NCBI RefSeq assembly: GCF_028307215.1
Contig: NZ_JAQMHV010000011.1
Coordinates: 39,367-103,366 of the forward strand
DNA: 64,000 bases
DNA from: Falsirhodobacter sp. 20TX0035
GTDB lineage: Bacteria > Pseudomonadota > Alphaproteobacteria > Rhodobacterales > Rhodobacteraceae
Reading direction: 5' to 3'
The position numbers were made by a program, and so were the translations under genes. Each line of letters opens with the position of its first letter. Positions within the stretch are counted from its first letter, which is position 1. The notes beneath the pieces were generated by a model. It had not been told where the DNA came from and did no database searches. It was given only the letters and a program-made list of their open reading frames with translations. This document shows, one piece after another, positions 9,122 to 19,249 of the stretch.

Positions 9122-9158
9122 CCCTCCCTTTCGGCGGCAACGCGCCGGAAAGGGAGGG
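9122..9158 (-). terminator. Hairpin after carB that contains the ku ribosome-binding site
   Basis: On the minus strand a ~15-bp GC-rich stem with one bulged base (arms 9143-9158 and 9122-9136) follows the carB stop by about 8 bases. The T-run is only three bases. The 3' arm is itself the ku Shine-Dalgarno, so this element could be a partial terminator, a translational brake on ku, or both. Confidence 0.55.
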
Positions 9159-9166
9159 GTTCCCGA

Positions 9167-12100
9167 TCAACCCTGAAGCGTGCGGACGCCGATCCCTTCG
9201 TCCCGCGCCTGCATGGCGGCCACGGCGGCGATGGAACCCGCCGCGGTCGTGAAGTAGGGGATCTTCCCGTACAGCGCGACTGACCGGATGTCGCGGCTGT
9301 CGGCCACGGATTGCGCGCCTTCGGTCGTATTCAGCACCAGCGCGATGTCGCCGTTCTTCAGCCGGTCCACGATGTTCGGACGGCCCTCATAGACCTTGTT
9401 CACCAGCGTCGACGGCACGTCCTGCGCCGTCAGCCAGCCGGCGGTGCCCTTGGTCGCCAGGATCTCGAAGCCCAGCGCGATCAGGCCGCGTGCGGCCTCG
9501 GCCAGCGCTTCGGTCTTGTCGGCGTCCTTCACGGACAGGAACACCCGGCCTTCTTCCGGCAGGTGCACGCCCGCCCCCATCTGCGCCTTCAGGAAGGCGA
9601 GCGGGAAGGTGCGGTCCCAGCCCATCACCTCACCGGTCGACCGCATTTCCGGGCCCAGCAGCGTGTCGACGCCGGGGAAGCGTGCAAAGGGCAGCACCGA
9701 TTCCTTGACCGAGAACCACGGCGTGATCGGGTCGGCCAGCGTCATCGCATCCGCCAGCGGCAGCGCGGTGTCGGGGCCGACGCCCGCGGGATAGGGTTCG
9801 CGCAGCGGGAAGGCGTCCAGCGTCTCGCCCGCCATCAGGCGTGCGGCGATCGACGCGATGGCGCTGTCGGTGGCCTTGGCCACGAAGGGCACGGTGCGCG
9901 AGGCGCGGGGGTTCACTTCCAGCACATAGATCGTGCCGTCCTTGATCGCGAACTGCACGTTCATCAGGCCGACCACGTTCAGCGCGCGGGCCATGGCGAC
10001 GGACTGGCGTTTCAGCTCCTCGATCACCTCGGCGCTCAGCGAATGGGGCGGCAGGCAGCAGGCACTGTCGCCCGAATGAACGCCCGCTTCCTCGATATGC
10101 TCCATGATGCCGGCGACGTGGACGTTCCGGCCGTCGGACAGGCAGTCCACATCCACCTCGATCGCGCCGGACAGGTAGCTGTCCAGCAGGACCGGGCTTT
10201 TCCCGGACACCGTCACGGCGCTGGTGATGTAGCGTTTCAGCTGATCCATGTCGCGCACGATCTCCATCGCGCGGCCCCCCAGCACGTAGGAGGGGCGGAT
10301 CACCAGCGGGAAGCCCACTCGTTCGGCGATCTCCAGCGCCTGCGCGTCCGAGGAGGCGATGCCGTTCACCGGCTGCTTCAGGTCCAGATCGTTCAGCAGC
10401 TGCTGGAACCGCTCGCGGTCCTCGGCCAGATCGATGGCGTCGGGCGTGGTGCCGAGGATCGGGATGCCTTCGTCCTTCAGCGCCTGCGCCAGCTTCAGGG
10501 GCGTCTGGCCGCCCAGCTGCACGATCACGCCGTGCAGGGTGCCGTTTTCCTGTTCCACGCGCAGGATTTCCAGCACGTGTTCCAGCGTCAGCGGTTCGAA
10601 ATACAGCCGGTCCGAGGTGTCGTAGTCGGTCGACACCGTTTCCGGGTTGCAGTTGACCATGATCGTCTCGTAGCCCGCGTCCGACAGGGCATAGCAGGCG
10701 TGGCAGCAGCAATAGTCGAACTCGATCCCCTGACCGATCCGGTTCGGACCGCCGCCAAGGATGACGACCTTCTTGGCGTCCGACGGGCGCGCCTCGTCCT
10801 CGACCTCGCCCATCACGGGCGTCTCGTAGGTCGAATACATGTAGGGGGTCTGGGCCTCGAACTCGGCCGCGCAGGTGTCGATGCGCTTGAAGACGGCGGT
10901 GACGCCGAGGTTGCGGCGCGCCTTGCGGACGGCAGTTTCCGATTGGGCGGTCAGGCTGGCCAGACGAGCGTCGGTGAAGCCGAACATCTTCAGGCGGCGC
11001 AGGCCTTCGGCGCTGGTGGGCAGGCCGTTCGCGATGATCTTCGCCTCTTCCTCGATGATCTCGCGGATGCGGGCCAGGAACCACGGATCAAAGGAGGTCG
11101 CGGACTGGATCTCGTCGTTCGACAGGCCGTGGCGCATCGCCTGCGCGATCAGGCGGATACGGTCGGGGGTCTGTGCGCTGATGGCCTTGACCACGGCGAC
11201 CTTGTCGGGCGCGCCTTCGATGGCGATCTCGTCAAAGCCGGACAGGCCGGTTTCCAGCGAAGCCAGCGCCTTCTGCATGGATTCGTGGAACGTCCGGCCA
11301 ATGGCCATGACCTCGCCCACCGATTTCATGGCGGTGGTCAGGTCGGGCTTGCTCCCCGGGAACTTCTCGAAGGCGAAGCGCGGGATCTTGGTCACGACAT
11401 AGTCGATGGAGGGCTCAAAGCTGGCGGGGGTCACCTTGGTGATGTCGTTGTCCAGCTCGTCCAGCGTGTAGCCGACGGCGAGCTTCGCCGCGATCTTGGC
11501 GATGGGGAAGCCCGTGGCCTTCGACGCCAGCGCCGAGGAGCGGGACACGCGGGGGTTCATCTCGATCACGACCATGCGACCGTCGGCGGGGTTGATCGCC
11601 CACTGCACGTTGGATCCGCCGGTTTCCACCCCGATCTCGCGCAGCACCGCGATCGATCCGTTGCGCATTGCCTGGTATTCACGGTCGGTCAGGGTCAGGG
11701 CCGGGGCCACGGTGATGCTGTCGCCGGTGTGGACGCCCATCGGGTCCACGTTCTCGATCGCGCAGACGATGATGGCGTTGTCCTTGCGGTCGCGGACGAC
11801 CTCCATCTCGTACTCTTTCCAGCCCAGCAGCGATTCATCGACCAGGATCTGCGCCATGGGCGAGGCGTCGAGCCCCGACCGGCAGATGCGTTCGTAATCG
11901 TCGCGGTTGTAGGCAACGCCGCCGCCCGTGCCGCCCAGCGTGAAGGCGGGGCGGATGATGGCGGGCAGGCCGATCTCCTCGATCGCGGCCATGGCCTGGG
12001 CCACGCCCGCGTTGATGTCGTACTTGCCGTTCGGCAGTTTCGGGGCGGCGACGATGGTGGCCTTGGGGTTCTCGATCCCCAGACGGTCCATCGCTTCGCG

Positions 12101-12496
12101 GAACAGCTTGCGGTCCTCGGCCATCTCGATGGCCTCGCGGTTGGCGCCGATCAGCTGGACGTTGAACTTTTCCAGCACGCCCATGTCGGCCAGCGACAGG
12201 GCGGTGTTCAGGCCGGTCTGCCCGCCCATCGTGGGCAGCAGCGCGTCGGGGCGTTCGGCCTCGATGATCTTGGCCACGACCTCGGGAGTGATCGGTTCGA
12301 TATAGGTGGCGTCCGCCAGCTGCGGATCGGTCATAATCGTCGCGGGGTTGGAGTTCACGAGGATGACCCGGTAGCCTTCCTCCCGCAGGGCCTTGCAGGC
12401 CTGTGCGCCGGAATAATCGAACTCGCACGCCTGACCGATGACGATGGGGCCTGCGCCGATGATCATGATGGATTTGATATCGGTTCTTTTCGGCAT
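9167..12496 (-). CDS. carB: Carbamoyl phosphate synthase large subunit
   Basis: A 1109-residue enzyme that makes carbamoyl phosphate from bicarbonate, two ATP and ammonia passed from CarA, feeding arginine and pyrimidine synthesis. Two homologous ATP-grasp halves are clear, beginning [17 protein letters not shown] and [18 protein letters not shown]; the C-terminal ~140 residues form the MGS-like allosteric domain. The start at [16 protein letters not shown] is chosen by family agreement; an upstream in-frame ATG would add 11 residues. carA is not in the window. Confidence 0.97.
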   Translation of the reverse strand: MPKRTDIKSIMIIGAGPIVIGQACEFDYSGAQACKALREEGYRVILVNSNPATIMTDPQLADATYIEPITPEVVAKIIEAERPDALLPTMGGQTGLNTALSLADMGVLEKFNVQLIGANREAIEMAEDRKLFREAMDRLGIENPKATIVAAPKLPNGKYDINAGVAQAMAAIEEIGLPAIIRPAFTLGGTGGGVAYNRDDYERICRSGLDASPMAQILVDESLLGWKEYEMEVVRDRKDNAIIVCAIENVDPMGVHTGDSITVAPALTLTDREYQAMRNGSIAVLREIGVETGGSNVQWAINPADGRMVVIEMNPRVSRSSALASKATGFPIAKIAAKLAVGYTLDELDNDITKVTPASFEPSIDYVVTKIPRFAFEKFPGSKPDLTTAMKSVGEVMAIGRTFHESMQKALASLETGLSGFDEIAIEGAPDKVAVVKAISAQTPDRIRLIAQAMRHGLSNDEIQSATSFDPWFLARIREIIEEEAKIIANGLPTSAEGLRRLKMFGFTDARLASLTAQSETAVRKARRNLGVTAVFKRIDTCAAEFEAQTPYMYSTYETPVMGEVEDEARPSDAKKVVILGGGPNRIGQGIEFDYCCCHACYALSDAGYETIMVNCNPETVSTDYDTSDRLYFEPLTLEHVLEILRVEQENGTLHGVIVQLGGQTPLKLAQALKDEGIPILGTTPDAIDLAEDRERFQQLLNDLDLKQPVNGIASSDAQALEIAERVGFPLVIRPSYVLGGRAMEIVRDMDQLKRYITSAVTVSGKSPVLLDSYLSGAIEVDVDCLSDGRNVHVAGIMEHIEEAGVHSGDSACCLPPHSLSAEVIEELKRQSVAMARALNVVGLMNVQFAIKDGTIYVLEVNPRASRTVPFVAKATDSAIASIAARLMAGETLDAFPLREPYPAGVGPDTALPLADAMTLADPITPWFSVKESVLPFARFPGVDTLLGPEMRSTGEVMGWDRTFPLAFLKAQMGAGVHLPEEGRVFLSVKDADKTEALAEAARGLIALGFEILATKGTAGWLTAQDVPSTLVNKVYEGRPNIVDRLKNGDIALVLNTTEGAQSVADSRDIRSVALYGKIPYFTTAAGSIAAVAAMQARDEGIGVRTLQG

Positions 12497-12689
12497 GTCT
12501 GGCCCCATATGGCTGCACCCGAAGCCCATGCGGACGCGGTGGATTCGGGGCAGGGTTTTCGCAAATTGACGCGGTTTATCGTGAAGCGGCGGGCTGGCGC
12601 AACCCTGAACGCATCCCGGCGGGAACTTCCTTGGGAAAAGCGCCGTTGTCGGTCGCCTCCCCCGCCGAAATCCCGTTCAAGGACGTCCC

Positions 12690-13349
12690 ATGCCTGCCCT
12701 GCCCAAGACCGGTGCCCGCGGGCGCCGCCTGAGGATCGAGTTCGTCCTGTTCTATGTCGTGACGCCCGTGGTGACCGCCTGCCTGCTGCCACCCGAGGGC
12801 CTGCTGGCTGGGCTGTTCCTGTTCATGCTGGTGGGCCTTGGCCTTCTGTCGGCCACCCCTGGCTTTCGCTGGCGCGAACTGACCCGCGGATGGCGGGCGA
12901 TCCGCTGGCTCGCGGTGGCGGGGCTGGCGGCGTTGACCTTCGTGTCCAGCCTTGCCGTGATGCAGGTCATGGCGCCGCAATCGATGTTCTCGCTGCTGGA
13001 TCACCCCGAACGGCTGCTGCTGATCGCCGTGCTCTACCCCCTTTTGTCGGCCCTGCCGCAAGAGGTGGTGTTCCGCGCGCTGTACTTCCGGCGCTATCGC
13101 GGGCTGGTGCCGAAGGGCCACCGCGGCGTGGTGCTGAACGCCGCGCTGTTCGCGCTGGCCCACCTGATGTACTGGAGCGGGATCGTCGTCGCGATGACCT
13201 TCGTGGGCGGGTTGGCCTTTGCCTGGGCCCATGCCGTCCGGCGCAGCTTTCCGATGGCCTGGGTCATGCACAGCGTGGCCGGCGTGATCGTGTTCATCGC
13301 GGGCCTTGGCATCTACTTCTATGCCGGGAACGTGGTGCGCCCCTTCTGA
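12690..13349 (+). CDS. CPBP/CAAX-protease-like intramembrane protein
   Basis: A 219-residue protein with about seven hydrophobic segments. It has the three blocks of the CPBP (Abi/Rce1) glutamic intramembrane protease family: LPQEVVFRALYFRRY, FALAHLMYW and a final HS in MHSVAGVIV. The first block is normally EExxxR; here it reads QEVVFR, so one of the two Glu is Gln, which may mark a subfamily or loss of activity. It is divergent from carB with about 190 bases between, which probably hold both promoters. Substrate unknown. Confidence 0.75.
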   Translation: MPALPKTGARGRRLRIEFVLFYVVTPVVTACLLPPEGLLAGLFLFMLVGLGLLSATPGFRWRELTRGWRAIRWLAVAGLAALTFVSSLAVMQVMAPQSMFSLLDHPERLLLIAVLYPLLSALPQEVVFRALYFRRYRGLVPKGHRGVVLNAALFALAHLMYWSGIVVAMTFVGGLAFAWAHAVRRSFPMAWVMHSVAGVIVFIAGLGIYFYAGNVVRPF

Positions 13350-13358
13350 GGGCGCACC
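13334..13358. terminator. Hairpin between convergent CPBP gene and ppk2
   Basis: GGTGCGCCC and GGGCGCACC form a 9-bp perfect stem with a 7-base loop that includes the CPBP stop codon. It ends 7 bases before the ppk2 stop and could serve both directions. No T-run is obvious. Confidence 0.45.
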
Positions 13359-13364
13359 GGAACT

Positions 13365-14273
13365 TCAGTATTTCGACGGAACGTAGAGCTCCTGCGGCAG
13401 GACCTTGCGCTCGTAATCCGGGTTGAAGACGCGCTCGGGCAGCGTGATCTCCTCATGCGGCACATCCTCGTAGGGGAACAGCGTCAGGAGGTGGTCGATG
13501 CAGTTCAGGCGGGCGCGCTTCTTGTCGTTGCCTTCCACGATGTACCACGGCGCCTCGGGGATGTTGGTGCGGGCGAACATCTGTTCCTTGGCGATGGTGT
13601 ACTGTTCCCAGCGGACGCGGGATTGCAGGTCCATCGGCGACAGCTTCCACTGCTTCATCGGATCGTGGATCCGCATCAGGAAACGCATCTGCTGCTCCTC
13701 GTCGGTGATGGAGAACCAGTATTTCACCACCTTGATGCCGGACCGGACCAGCATCCGCTCGAACTCCGGGACGTCCTCGAAGAACTGCTCCACCTGCTCC
13801 TCGGAGGCGAAGCCCATCACGCGTTCCACGCCGGCGCGGTTGTACCAGCTGCGGTCGAAGAGCACGATCTCTCCACCTGCCGGCAGGTGGGGGACGTAGC
13901 GCTGGAAATACCACTGCGTCTTTTCGCGGTCGGACGGAGCGGGCAGGGCGACGGTCCGCACCACGCGGGGGTTCAGGCGCTGGGTGATGCGCTTGATGAC
14001 GCCGCCCTTTCCGGCGGAATCGCGCCCTTCGAAGATGACGACGACCTTTTCCTTGGTGTGCTGCACCCAGGATTGCAGCCGGATCAGTTCCGATTGCAGA
14101 CGGATCAGGTTGCGGAAGTAGTCCATCCGCTCGATCCCGGCGGGATGGACCTTCTTGTAGATCTTCGCGATCTCTTCCGACAGTTGGGCGTCTTCCAGCT
14201 CCAGCTCGTAATCCTCGGCCAAGGTGTCGGCCAGTTCGGCTTCCAGCCAGTCGCGGGCAGAGGTGTCGTCCAT
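13365..14273 (-). CDS. ppk2: Polyphosphate kinase 2
   Basis: A 302-residue PPK2-family kinase that uses polyphosphate to phosphorylate nucleotides, or the reverse. Walker A is FEGRDSAGKGG; the lid and Walker B region FDRSWYNRAGVERVMGF is typical. The ATG at 14273 is chosen because AGGAG lies about 9 bases before it; the frame stays open far upstream only because of high GC. It is a single-domain PPK2. Whether it acts on GDP, ADP or AMP cannot be told from this reading. Confidence 0.93.
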   Translation of the reverse strand: MDDTSARDWLEAELADTLAEDYELELEDAQLSEEIAKIYKKVHPAGIERMDYFRNLIRLQSELIRLQSWVQHTKEKVVVIFEGRDSAGKGGVIKRITQRLNPRVVRTVALPAPSDREKTQWYFQRYVPHLPAGGEIVLFDRSWYNRAGVERVMGFASEEQVEQFFEDVPEFERMLVRSGIKVVKYWFSITDEEQQMRFLMRIHDPMKQWKLSPMDLQSRVRWEQYTIAKEQMFARTNIPEAPWYIVEGNDKKRARLNCIDHLLTLFPYEDVPHEEITLPERVFNPDYERKVLPQELYVPSKY

Positions 14274-14399
14274 GTGCACTATCTCCTGAAGGTCGGAGCC
14301 TTTGAACATAGAAGTGTGACAGCGCCTTGACGACTTGACTCCTCGCCGCAGGCGGTGTTCCTCCGACGCGAACCAAAGCCTCGTGGAAAGGGGAGCGTG

Positions 14400-16175
14400 A
14401 TGCACGCCTATCGCAGCCATACCTGTGCCGATCTGAACACCGCGAATGTCGGCAACGATGTCCGCCTGTCGGGCTGGGTGCACCGCGTGCGCGACCACGG
14501 CGGCGTGCTGTTCATCGACCTGCGCGACCATTACGGTATCACGCAGGTGATCTGCGACAGCGACAGCGCGGCCTTCGCCGATCTGGAAAAGGTGCGTGCT
14601 GAATGGGTGATCCGCATCGAAGGCACCGTGAAGGGCCGCGACGCGTCGCTGGTCAACCCCAAGCTGCCGACGGGGGAGATCGAGGTTTATGCCCGAGCCG
14701 TGACGGTGCTGGGCGAGGCCGCCGAGTTGCCCATGCCCGTCTTCGGCGACGTGGACTACCCCGAGGAAACGCGTCTGACATACCGCTTCCTGGATCTGCG
14801 GCGTGAAAAGCTGCACCGCAACATGATGATGCGGTCGAACGTGGTGCGGTCCATCCGCAACCGCATGTGGGATCAGGGCTTCAACGAATTCCAGACGCCG
14901 ATCATCACGGCCTCCTCGCCCGAAGGGGCGCGCGATTTCCTCGTGCCGTCGCGCCTGCATCCGGGCAAGTTCTACGCGCTGCCGCAGGCGCCGCAGCAGT
15001 TCAAGCAGCTGATCATGGTGGCGGGCTTTGACCGCTACTTCCAGATCGCGCCCTGCTTCCGCGACGAGGATCCGCGCGCCGACCGTTCGCCCACCGACTT
15101 CTACCAGCTGGACATCGAGATGTCGTTCGTGGAGCAGCAGGACGTGTTCGACGCCGTCCAGCCGGTGATCCAAGGGCTGTTCGAGGAGTTCGCGCCCACG
15201 AAGACCGTGTATGCCGACTGGCCCAAGATCGCCTATCGCGACGCGCTGGCCTGGTACGGGTCGGACAAGCCGGACCTGCGCAACCCGATCAAGATGCAGG
15301 ACGTGTCCGAGCATTTCCGCGGGTCCGGCTTTGCCATATTCGCCAAACTGCTGGAGCAGGAGGGGACCGAGATCCGCGCCATCCCGGCGCCCACGGGCGG
15401 CAGCCGCAAGTTCTGCGACCGGATGAACGCCTTCGCCCAACAGCAGGGCCTGCCGGGTATGGGCTACATCTTCTGGCGCAAGGCCGAGGATGGGTCGATG
15501 GAAGCCGCTGGACCCTTGGCCAAGAACATCGGGCCGGAGCGGACGGAAGCCGTCCGTCAGCAGCTAGGTCTGGGCGAGGGCGACGCCGCCTTCTTCCTCG
15601 GCGGCAAGCCCGACGCGTTCGAGGCGGTGGCGGGCCGCGCCCGTAACGTCATCGGCGAGGAACTGGGCCTGACCGAGAAGGACTGCTTCCGCTTTGCGTG
15701 GATCGTCGATTTCCCGATGTACGAGAAGACGGACGACGGCAAGATCGACTTCAGCCACAACCCCTTCTCCATGCCGCAGGGCGGGATGGAGGCGCTGATG
15801 GGCGACCCGCTGGCGGTCCACGCCTATCAGTACGACCTTGCCTGCAACGGGTATGAACTGATCTCGGGCGGGATCCGCAACCACAAGCCGGAGATCATGT
15901 TCAAGGCGTTCGAACTGGCCGGCTATCCGAACTCCGAGGTGGAAAAGCGCTTCGGCGGCATGGTCAAGGCGTTCAAGTATGGCGCGCCCCCCCATGGCGG
16001 CTGCGCGGCGGGGATCGACCGGATCGTGATGCTGCTGGCGGACGAGCCGAACATCCGCGAGGTCATCATGTTCCCGATGAACCAGCGGGCCGAGGACATG
16101 CTGATGAACGCGCCGTCCGAGGCCACGAACGAGCAGCTGCGCGAACTGAGCCTGCGGGTCATTCCGAAGGAATAA
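14400..16175 (+). CDS. aspS: Aspartyl-tRNA synthetase
   Basis: A 591-residue class II synthetase charging tRNA-Asp, cytoplasmic dimer. The N-terminal anticodon-binding OB fold ([21 protein letters not shown]), motif 2 ([21 protein letters not shown]), the bacterial GAD insertion and motif 3 near the C-terminus ([19 protein letters not shown]) are all visible. ATG at 14400 follows GGGAG by 3-4 bases and fits the family start; the frame opens 15 codons earlier at a GTG. It is divergent from ppk2 and ends at a strong hairpin. Confidence 0.97.
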   Translation: MHAYRSHTCADLNTANVGNDVRLSGWVHRVRDHGGVLFIDLRDHYGITQVICDSDSAAFADLEKVRAEWVIRIEGTVKGRDASLVNPKLPTGEIEVYARAVTVLGEAAELPMPVFGDVDYPEETRLTYRFLDLRREKLHRNMMMRSNVVRSIRNRMWDQGFNEFQTPIITASSPEGARDFLVPSRLHPGKFYALPQAPQQFKQLIMVAGFDRYFQIAPCFRDEDPRADRSPTDFYQLDIEMSFVEQQDVFDAVQPVIQGLFEEFAPTKTVYADWPKIAYRDALAWYGSDKPDLRNPIKMQDVSEHFRGSGFAIFAKLLEQEGTEIRAIPAPTGGSRKFCDRMNAFAQQQGLPGMGYIFWRKAEDGSMEAAGPLAKNIGPERTEAVRQQLGLGEGDAAFFLGGKPDAFEAVAGRARNVIGEELGLTEKDCFRFAWIVDFPMYEKTDDGKIDFSHNPFSMPQGGMEALMGDPLAVHAYQYDLACNGYELISGGIRNHKPEIMFKAFELAGYPNSEVEKRFGGMVKAFKYGAPPHGGCAAGIDRIVMLLADEPNIREVIMFPMNQRAEDMLMNAPSEATNEQLRELSLRVIPKE

Positions 16176-16177
16176 GC

Positions 16178-16208
16178 AAAAGGGCCGCCGTGGAAACGGC
16201 GGCCCTTT
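16178..16208. terminator. Bidirectional intrinsic terminator
   Basis: A 10-bp stem GGGCCGCCGT/ACGGCGGCCC with a GGAA loop is flanked by AAAA on the left and TTTT on the right. It lies directly after the aspS stop and just before the stop of the convergent membrane protein gene, so it can terminate both. Confidence 0.9.
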
Positions 16209-16211
16209 TCG

Positions 16212-16898
16212 TCAGCGCTTCAACCGCTGGAAGATGTGGGTGAAGGTCGCGACGCCCAAGACCGGCATGATCAGGTTCAGGATCGGGATGGCCAATGGCG
16301 CCGCCAGAAGCGCACCGGCCAGCCAGGACAAGGCCAGATGCCGCCGGTGCAGGGCCTTCGCCTCGGCCCGGCCGACGCGGCGCATGGCGACCAGCGTGAA
16401 GTATTCCCGACCCAGCAGATAGCCGTTCACCGTGATGAACAGGACCGGCGCCAGTGGGCCGGCGAAGACATAGGCCGCCAGCATCAGCACGTTGGCCACG
16501 ATCAGCAGCAGGAAGGCCGTCGCGGCCTCGCCCAGCTGTTCGGACCAGGGCATCCGGCGCGCGGGGGGCAGGGCGGGATAATGCTTGTCCTCCACCGCCG
16601 CCGCGACCTCTTCCAGAAAGAAGCCCATGACGGCCGAGGCGACGGGGATCATCAGGAAGATCGACGCGACCAGCATCACGGCCAGCCCGCCCGCGCCCGC
16701 CGCCCAGTCGAGCCCGCCGATCGGACCGATCCAGGGCAAGGTGACGGTGTCGGGCACCAACCATTCGAGGCCCCAGAGAACGACCACGGTCAGCGCGATC
16801 AGCATCACGATCGTCAGCCCCACGCCCCGCAGCAGCACGCCCCGAAACCGACGGTCGAAGATCTGGCCCAAGGCCTTCAGGAACGAGGTCAGGATCAT
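16212..16898 (-). CDS. EI24/CysZ-like integral membrane protein
   Basis: A 228-residue protein with about five hydrophobic segments and the layout of the EI24/CysZ family (CysZ takes up sulfate in enterics; many alphaproteobacterial members are uncharacterised). The start MILTSFLKALGQIFD is chosen because its ATG overlaps the stop of the upstream nitroreductase gene by 4 bases (ATGA). Sulfate transport is not claimed; no cysteine-pathway genes are nearby. Confidence 0.7.
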   Translation of the reverse strand: MILTSFLKALGQIFDRRFRGVLLRGVGLTIVMLIALTVVVLWGLEWLVPDTVTLPWIGPIGGLDWAAGAGGLAVMLVASIFLMIPVASAVMGFFLEEVAAAVEDKHYPALPPARRMPWSEQLGEAATAFLLLIVANVLMLAAYVFAGPLAPVLFITVNGYLLGREYFTLVAMRRVGRAEAKALHRRHLALSWLAGALLAAPLAIPILNLIMPVLGVATFTHIFQRLKR

Positions 16899-17470
16899 GC
16901 GTCGATCCAGGTCGTGATGGCGTCGATGTCGGGGCGGGGGCGTTCGGGCGGGGTGGCACTGTCCGTGCCGATATGGACGATGCCGGCGATCCACTCCTCA
17001 GGCGCAAGGCCCAGACCTTCGGCAAAGCCCGCATCATGGGACACCCACCCGGTGACCCAGCCCGCGCCCCAGCCCGTGGCCAGTGCCGCGTTCACCAGCG
17101 ACAGGCACACCGCGCCCGCCGACAGCGTCTGTTCCATCGGCGGGATCTTGTCCGAGGGTTTGGGGCTGGCGATGACGATCACGGCCAGATTGCCCAGATC
17201 GAACTGCCCGCGCCCCTTGGCCCGTTTTTCGTCGTCCAGACCCAGCGCGTCGGCCCGTGCCTCGGCCAAGGCCGCCAGCTTCGGCATGGCCGCAGGTTCG
17301 ATCACCAGAAAGCGCCACGGCACCAGCATCCCGTGATCGGGCGTGCGGGCGGCGATGTCCAGAAGGGGGCGCAGATCGTCGCGCGTGGGAACGGGTCCCG
17401 TCAGGGATTTCGGCGGGCGGGATCGGCGGGTCCGCAGAAACTCGAACGCGACGGTGTTTGGGATGGGCAT
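16895..17470 (-). CDS. Nitroreductase family protein (FMN, NAD(P)H)
   Basis: A 191-residue flavoprotein of the YdjA-like branch. Seen: the FMN-contacting RRS near residues 15-17, the ARTPDHGMLVPWRFLV block and the GAGWVTGW glycine-rich stretch near the C-terminus. It should reduce nitro compounds, quinones or a related substrate; the physiological one is unknown. Translationally coupled to the downstream membrane protein gene. Confidence 0.85.
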   Translation of the reverse strand: MPIPNTVAFEFLRTRRSRPPKSLTGPVPTRDDLRPLLDIAARTPDHGMLVPWRFLVIEPAAMPKLAALAEARADALGLDDEKRAKGRGQFDLGNLAVIVIASPKPSDKIPPMEQTLSAGAVCLSLVNAALATGWGAGWVTGWVSHDAGFAEGLGLAPEEWIAGIVHIGTDSATPPERPRPDIDAITTWIDA

Positions 17471-17524
17471 GGCACTCTCCTTCGGTCGCCCGAAGGATTG
17501 GGACGCGGGACGGCCGGGGTCAAG

Positions 17525-18142
17525 TCACTCGCTGCACAGATAGACGGCGCCGCCCACGGCCACCACGCTGACCGCCGCCGCGGCAAGACCGATGGGCGTG
17601 GCCAGCGCCGCCCCGGCGGTGGTCGACGCGCCCGCGATCGTCTGCTGCACCGCCGCGCCCGCGCCCGACAGGACCACGGCGCCGCCCGGGCGGGTCACGG
17701 TCTGCACCCCGTTCACGACACCCTCGCTGCCTTCGGGCGCATCCGCCAGCCCCGCCACCGCCATGGAGGTCTGGACCGAGGTGTTCACCCGTTCGCAGAA
17801 CGTCCGCCGCGGCGCGCGGCAGCGGAGATAGGCGTCCCGCGCCCCTTCGGCATAACCGGCATAGGTGTTGGCGGCGTTGTCCCATTGCAGACAGAAGGTC
17901 TGCCGCTGGTCGTCCGTCAGGTCCGGCGTCAGATAGCGCAGCGTGACATAGGACGGGCAGTCCAGCTTGCCCCAACCGCCCAGCCACGCTTCGCGCCGCG
18001 ACTGGTTCGCGCCCACCTGTTCGTCGTCGGGTTCGTAGAACAGGTTGATCTGCTGACCTTCAACCGAGGTCGTGCAGCTTTGCGCCTCGGCAAAGGCCGA
18101 AACGGGGAACAGGAACAGGAAAAAGGCGAGGATCCGGATCAT
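17525..18142 (-). CDS. Exported hypothetical protein
   Basis: A 205-residue protein not recognised. The start MIRILAFFLFLFPVSAFA gives a clean Sec signal peptide with cleavage after AFA (residue 18), preferred to the ATG 12 codons upstream. The mature N-terminal half has four or more cysteines (CTTS, CPSY, FCLQW, RCRAP), suggesting disulfides; the C-terminal part is Ala/Gly/Val-rich with a hydrophobic stretch (residues about 175-200) ending in YLCSE. Likely periplasmic or inner-membrane attached. Confidence 0.7.
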   Translation of the reverse strand: MIRILAFFLFLFPVSAFAEAQSCTTSVEGQQINLFYEPDDEQVGANQSRREAWLGGWGKLDCPSYVTLRYLTPDLTDDQRQTFCLQWDNAANTYAGYAEGARDAYLRCRAPRRTFCERVNTSVQTSMAVAGLADAPEGSEGVVNGVQTVTRPGGAVVLSGAGAAVQQTIAGASTTAGAALATPIGLAAAAVSVVAVGGAVYLCSE

Positions 18143-18179
18143 GCCCCGCATTCTATCGCAAGCGGCCCGGCCGGGCAAA

Positions 18180-18416
18180 TCACGTCTTGGGCGTCAGCCG
18201 GTAGCTGCCCTCGGGCAGGTTCAGCGCTGCGGCCAGATCGCGGATCTGCGTCATCGACAGGGTGATGCGGCACAGTTCATGCGTGTTGCGGTCCACCTGT
18301 TCGACGGTGATCTGATCGTCAAAGGCGTGAAGGACCACATCCTCCTGCAGGTCCGGCCGCCCCTCGTCGATGAGGGTGACGATCGTGGCGTCGAAGTCGT
18401 GCTCGATGGTAAACAT
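18180..18416 (-). CDS. Small conserved-looking hypothetical protein
   Basis: A 78-residue acidic, signal-less protein beginning MFTIEHDFDATIVTLIDEG. No known motif. It lies 37 bases upstream of the exported hypothetical on the same strand, so the two may be co-transcribed. Its even codon use and central position between real genes support coding. Confidence 0.6.
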   Translation of the reverse strand: MFTIEHDFDATIVTLIDEGRPDLQEDVVLHAFDDQITVEQVDRNTHELCRITLSMTQIRDLAAALNLPEGSYRLTPKT

Positions 18417-18529
18417 GGATCAAGGTTAGGCGGCGCTTTGCCACCGCGCCACAGAAATATCCCGCAAGACGGATTTTCTTGGCCAAGGGGTCGCTTATAT
18501 TGCCCCTCGCGACAACGGAGGAGACATTC

Positions 18530-19249
18530 ATGAAGCGAGTGGCAGGCCTGATCGCCGCCCTGACGGTGGCCGCGTGCGAGCCGGTGCCGATGCCCATGCC
18601 GGAGGGAGCGCCCCCCGTGCTGCAGGCCCCCATCATCGCCGGGCCCAAGATGTCGCCCGCCGCCGCCCGCGCGGCCTTCGCCCAGGCCCAGTCCCGGGTG
18701 GAGCCGGTGGCCGAGCGCATCTGCCGCGAACGCACCCGGGGCGTGGATTGCGACTTCCAGATCTCCATCGACACGCGGCAGGGGGAGGTGGCGAACGCCT
18801 ACCAGTCGCGCGACGCGCAGGGGCGCCCCATCATCCGCTTCACCACGGCGCTGGTGAACGACGCGCGCAACGTGGACGAGCTGGCCTTTGTGATGGGCCA
18901 CGAGACGGCGCACCACATTCTGGGCCATATTGACCAGCAGTCGCAGACGGCGACGGCCGGAGCGCTTCTGGGCGGGATCGCGGCGTCCCTGGGCGGCTTC
19001 AACCCGGACGCCTTCACCGACATCGGGGCGGGCCTTGGCAGCCGCATCTATTCAAAGGATCATGAATTGCAGGCGGACTCGCTTGGGGCGGAGATCGCGA
19101 TCAACGCGGGCTACGACCCCGTGCGCGGCATCGGCTTCTTCCAGCGCCTGCCCGATCCGGGCGACCGGTTCCTTGGCACCCACCCGGCGAATGGCGACCG
19201 CATCGCCGTGGTGCAGCGCACGGCCGCCCGGATGGGATACCGCTACTAG
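18530..19249 (+). CDS. M48 family metallopeptidase, lipoprotein
   Basis: A 239-residue zinc peptidase. A lipoprotein signal ends in LTVAAC (lipidated Cys near residue 16), so the enzyme should face the periplasm. The zinc motif is HETAHH with His124, Glu125 and His128, and the third ligand is Glu179 in HELQADSLG. This is the short BepA/LoiP-like type implicated in outer-membrane protein quality control. GGAG lies about 8 bases before ATG 18530. Its stop shares the palindrome CTAG with the stop of the convergent permease gene. Confidence 0.9.
   Translation: MKRVAGLIAALTVAACEPVPMPMPEGAPPVLQAPIIAGPKMSPAAARAAFAQAQSRVEPVAERICRERTRGVDCDFQISIDTRQGEVANAYQSRDAQGRPIIRFTTALVNDARNVDELAFVMGHETAHHILGHIDQQSQTATAGALLGGIAASLGGFNPDAFTDIGAGLGSRIYSKDHELQADSLGAEIAINAGYDPVRGIGFFQRLPDPGDRFLGTHPANGDRIAVVQRTAARMGYRY

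Noticed and set aside
9311..13426. Very long plus-strand open frame opposite carB
   Set aside because: It is antisense to a clear carB with all its motifs; such frames are common in GC-rich DNA, and the product has a His/Gln/Arg-rich composition without domains. The same holds for the long frames opposite ligD, the ABC permease and the BCCT transporter.
13365..15440. 691-residue N-terminal extension of ppk2
   Set aside because: The added 389 residues run antisense over aspS and have no coding character; the ATG at 14273 has a good ribosome-binding site and gives the normal PPK2 length.
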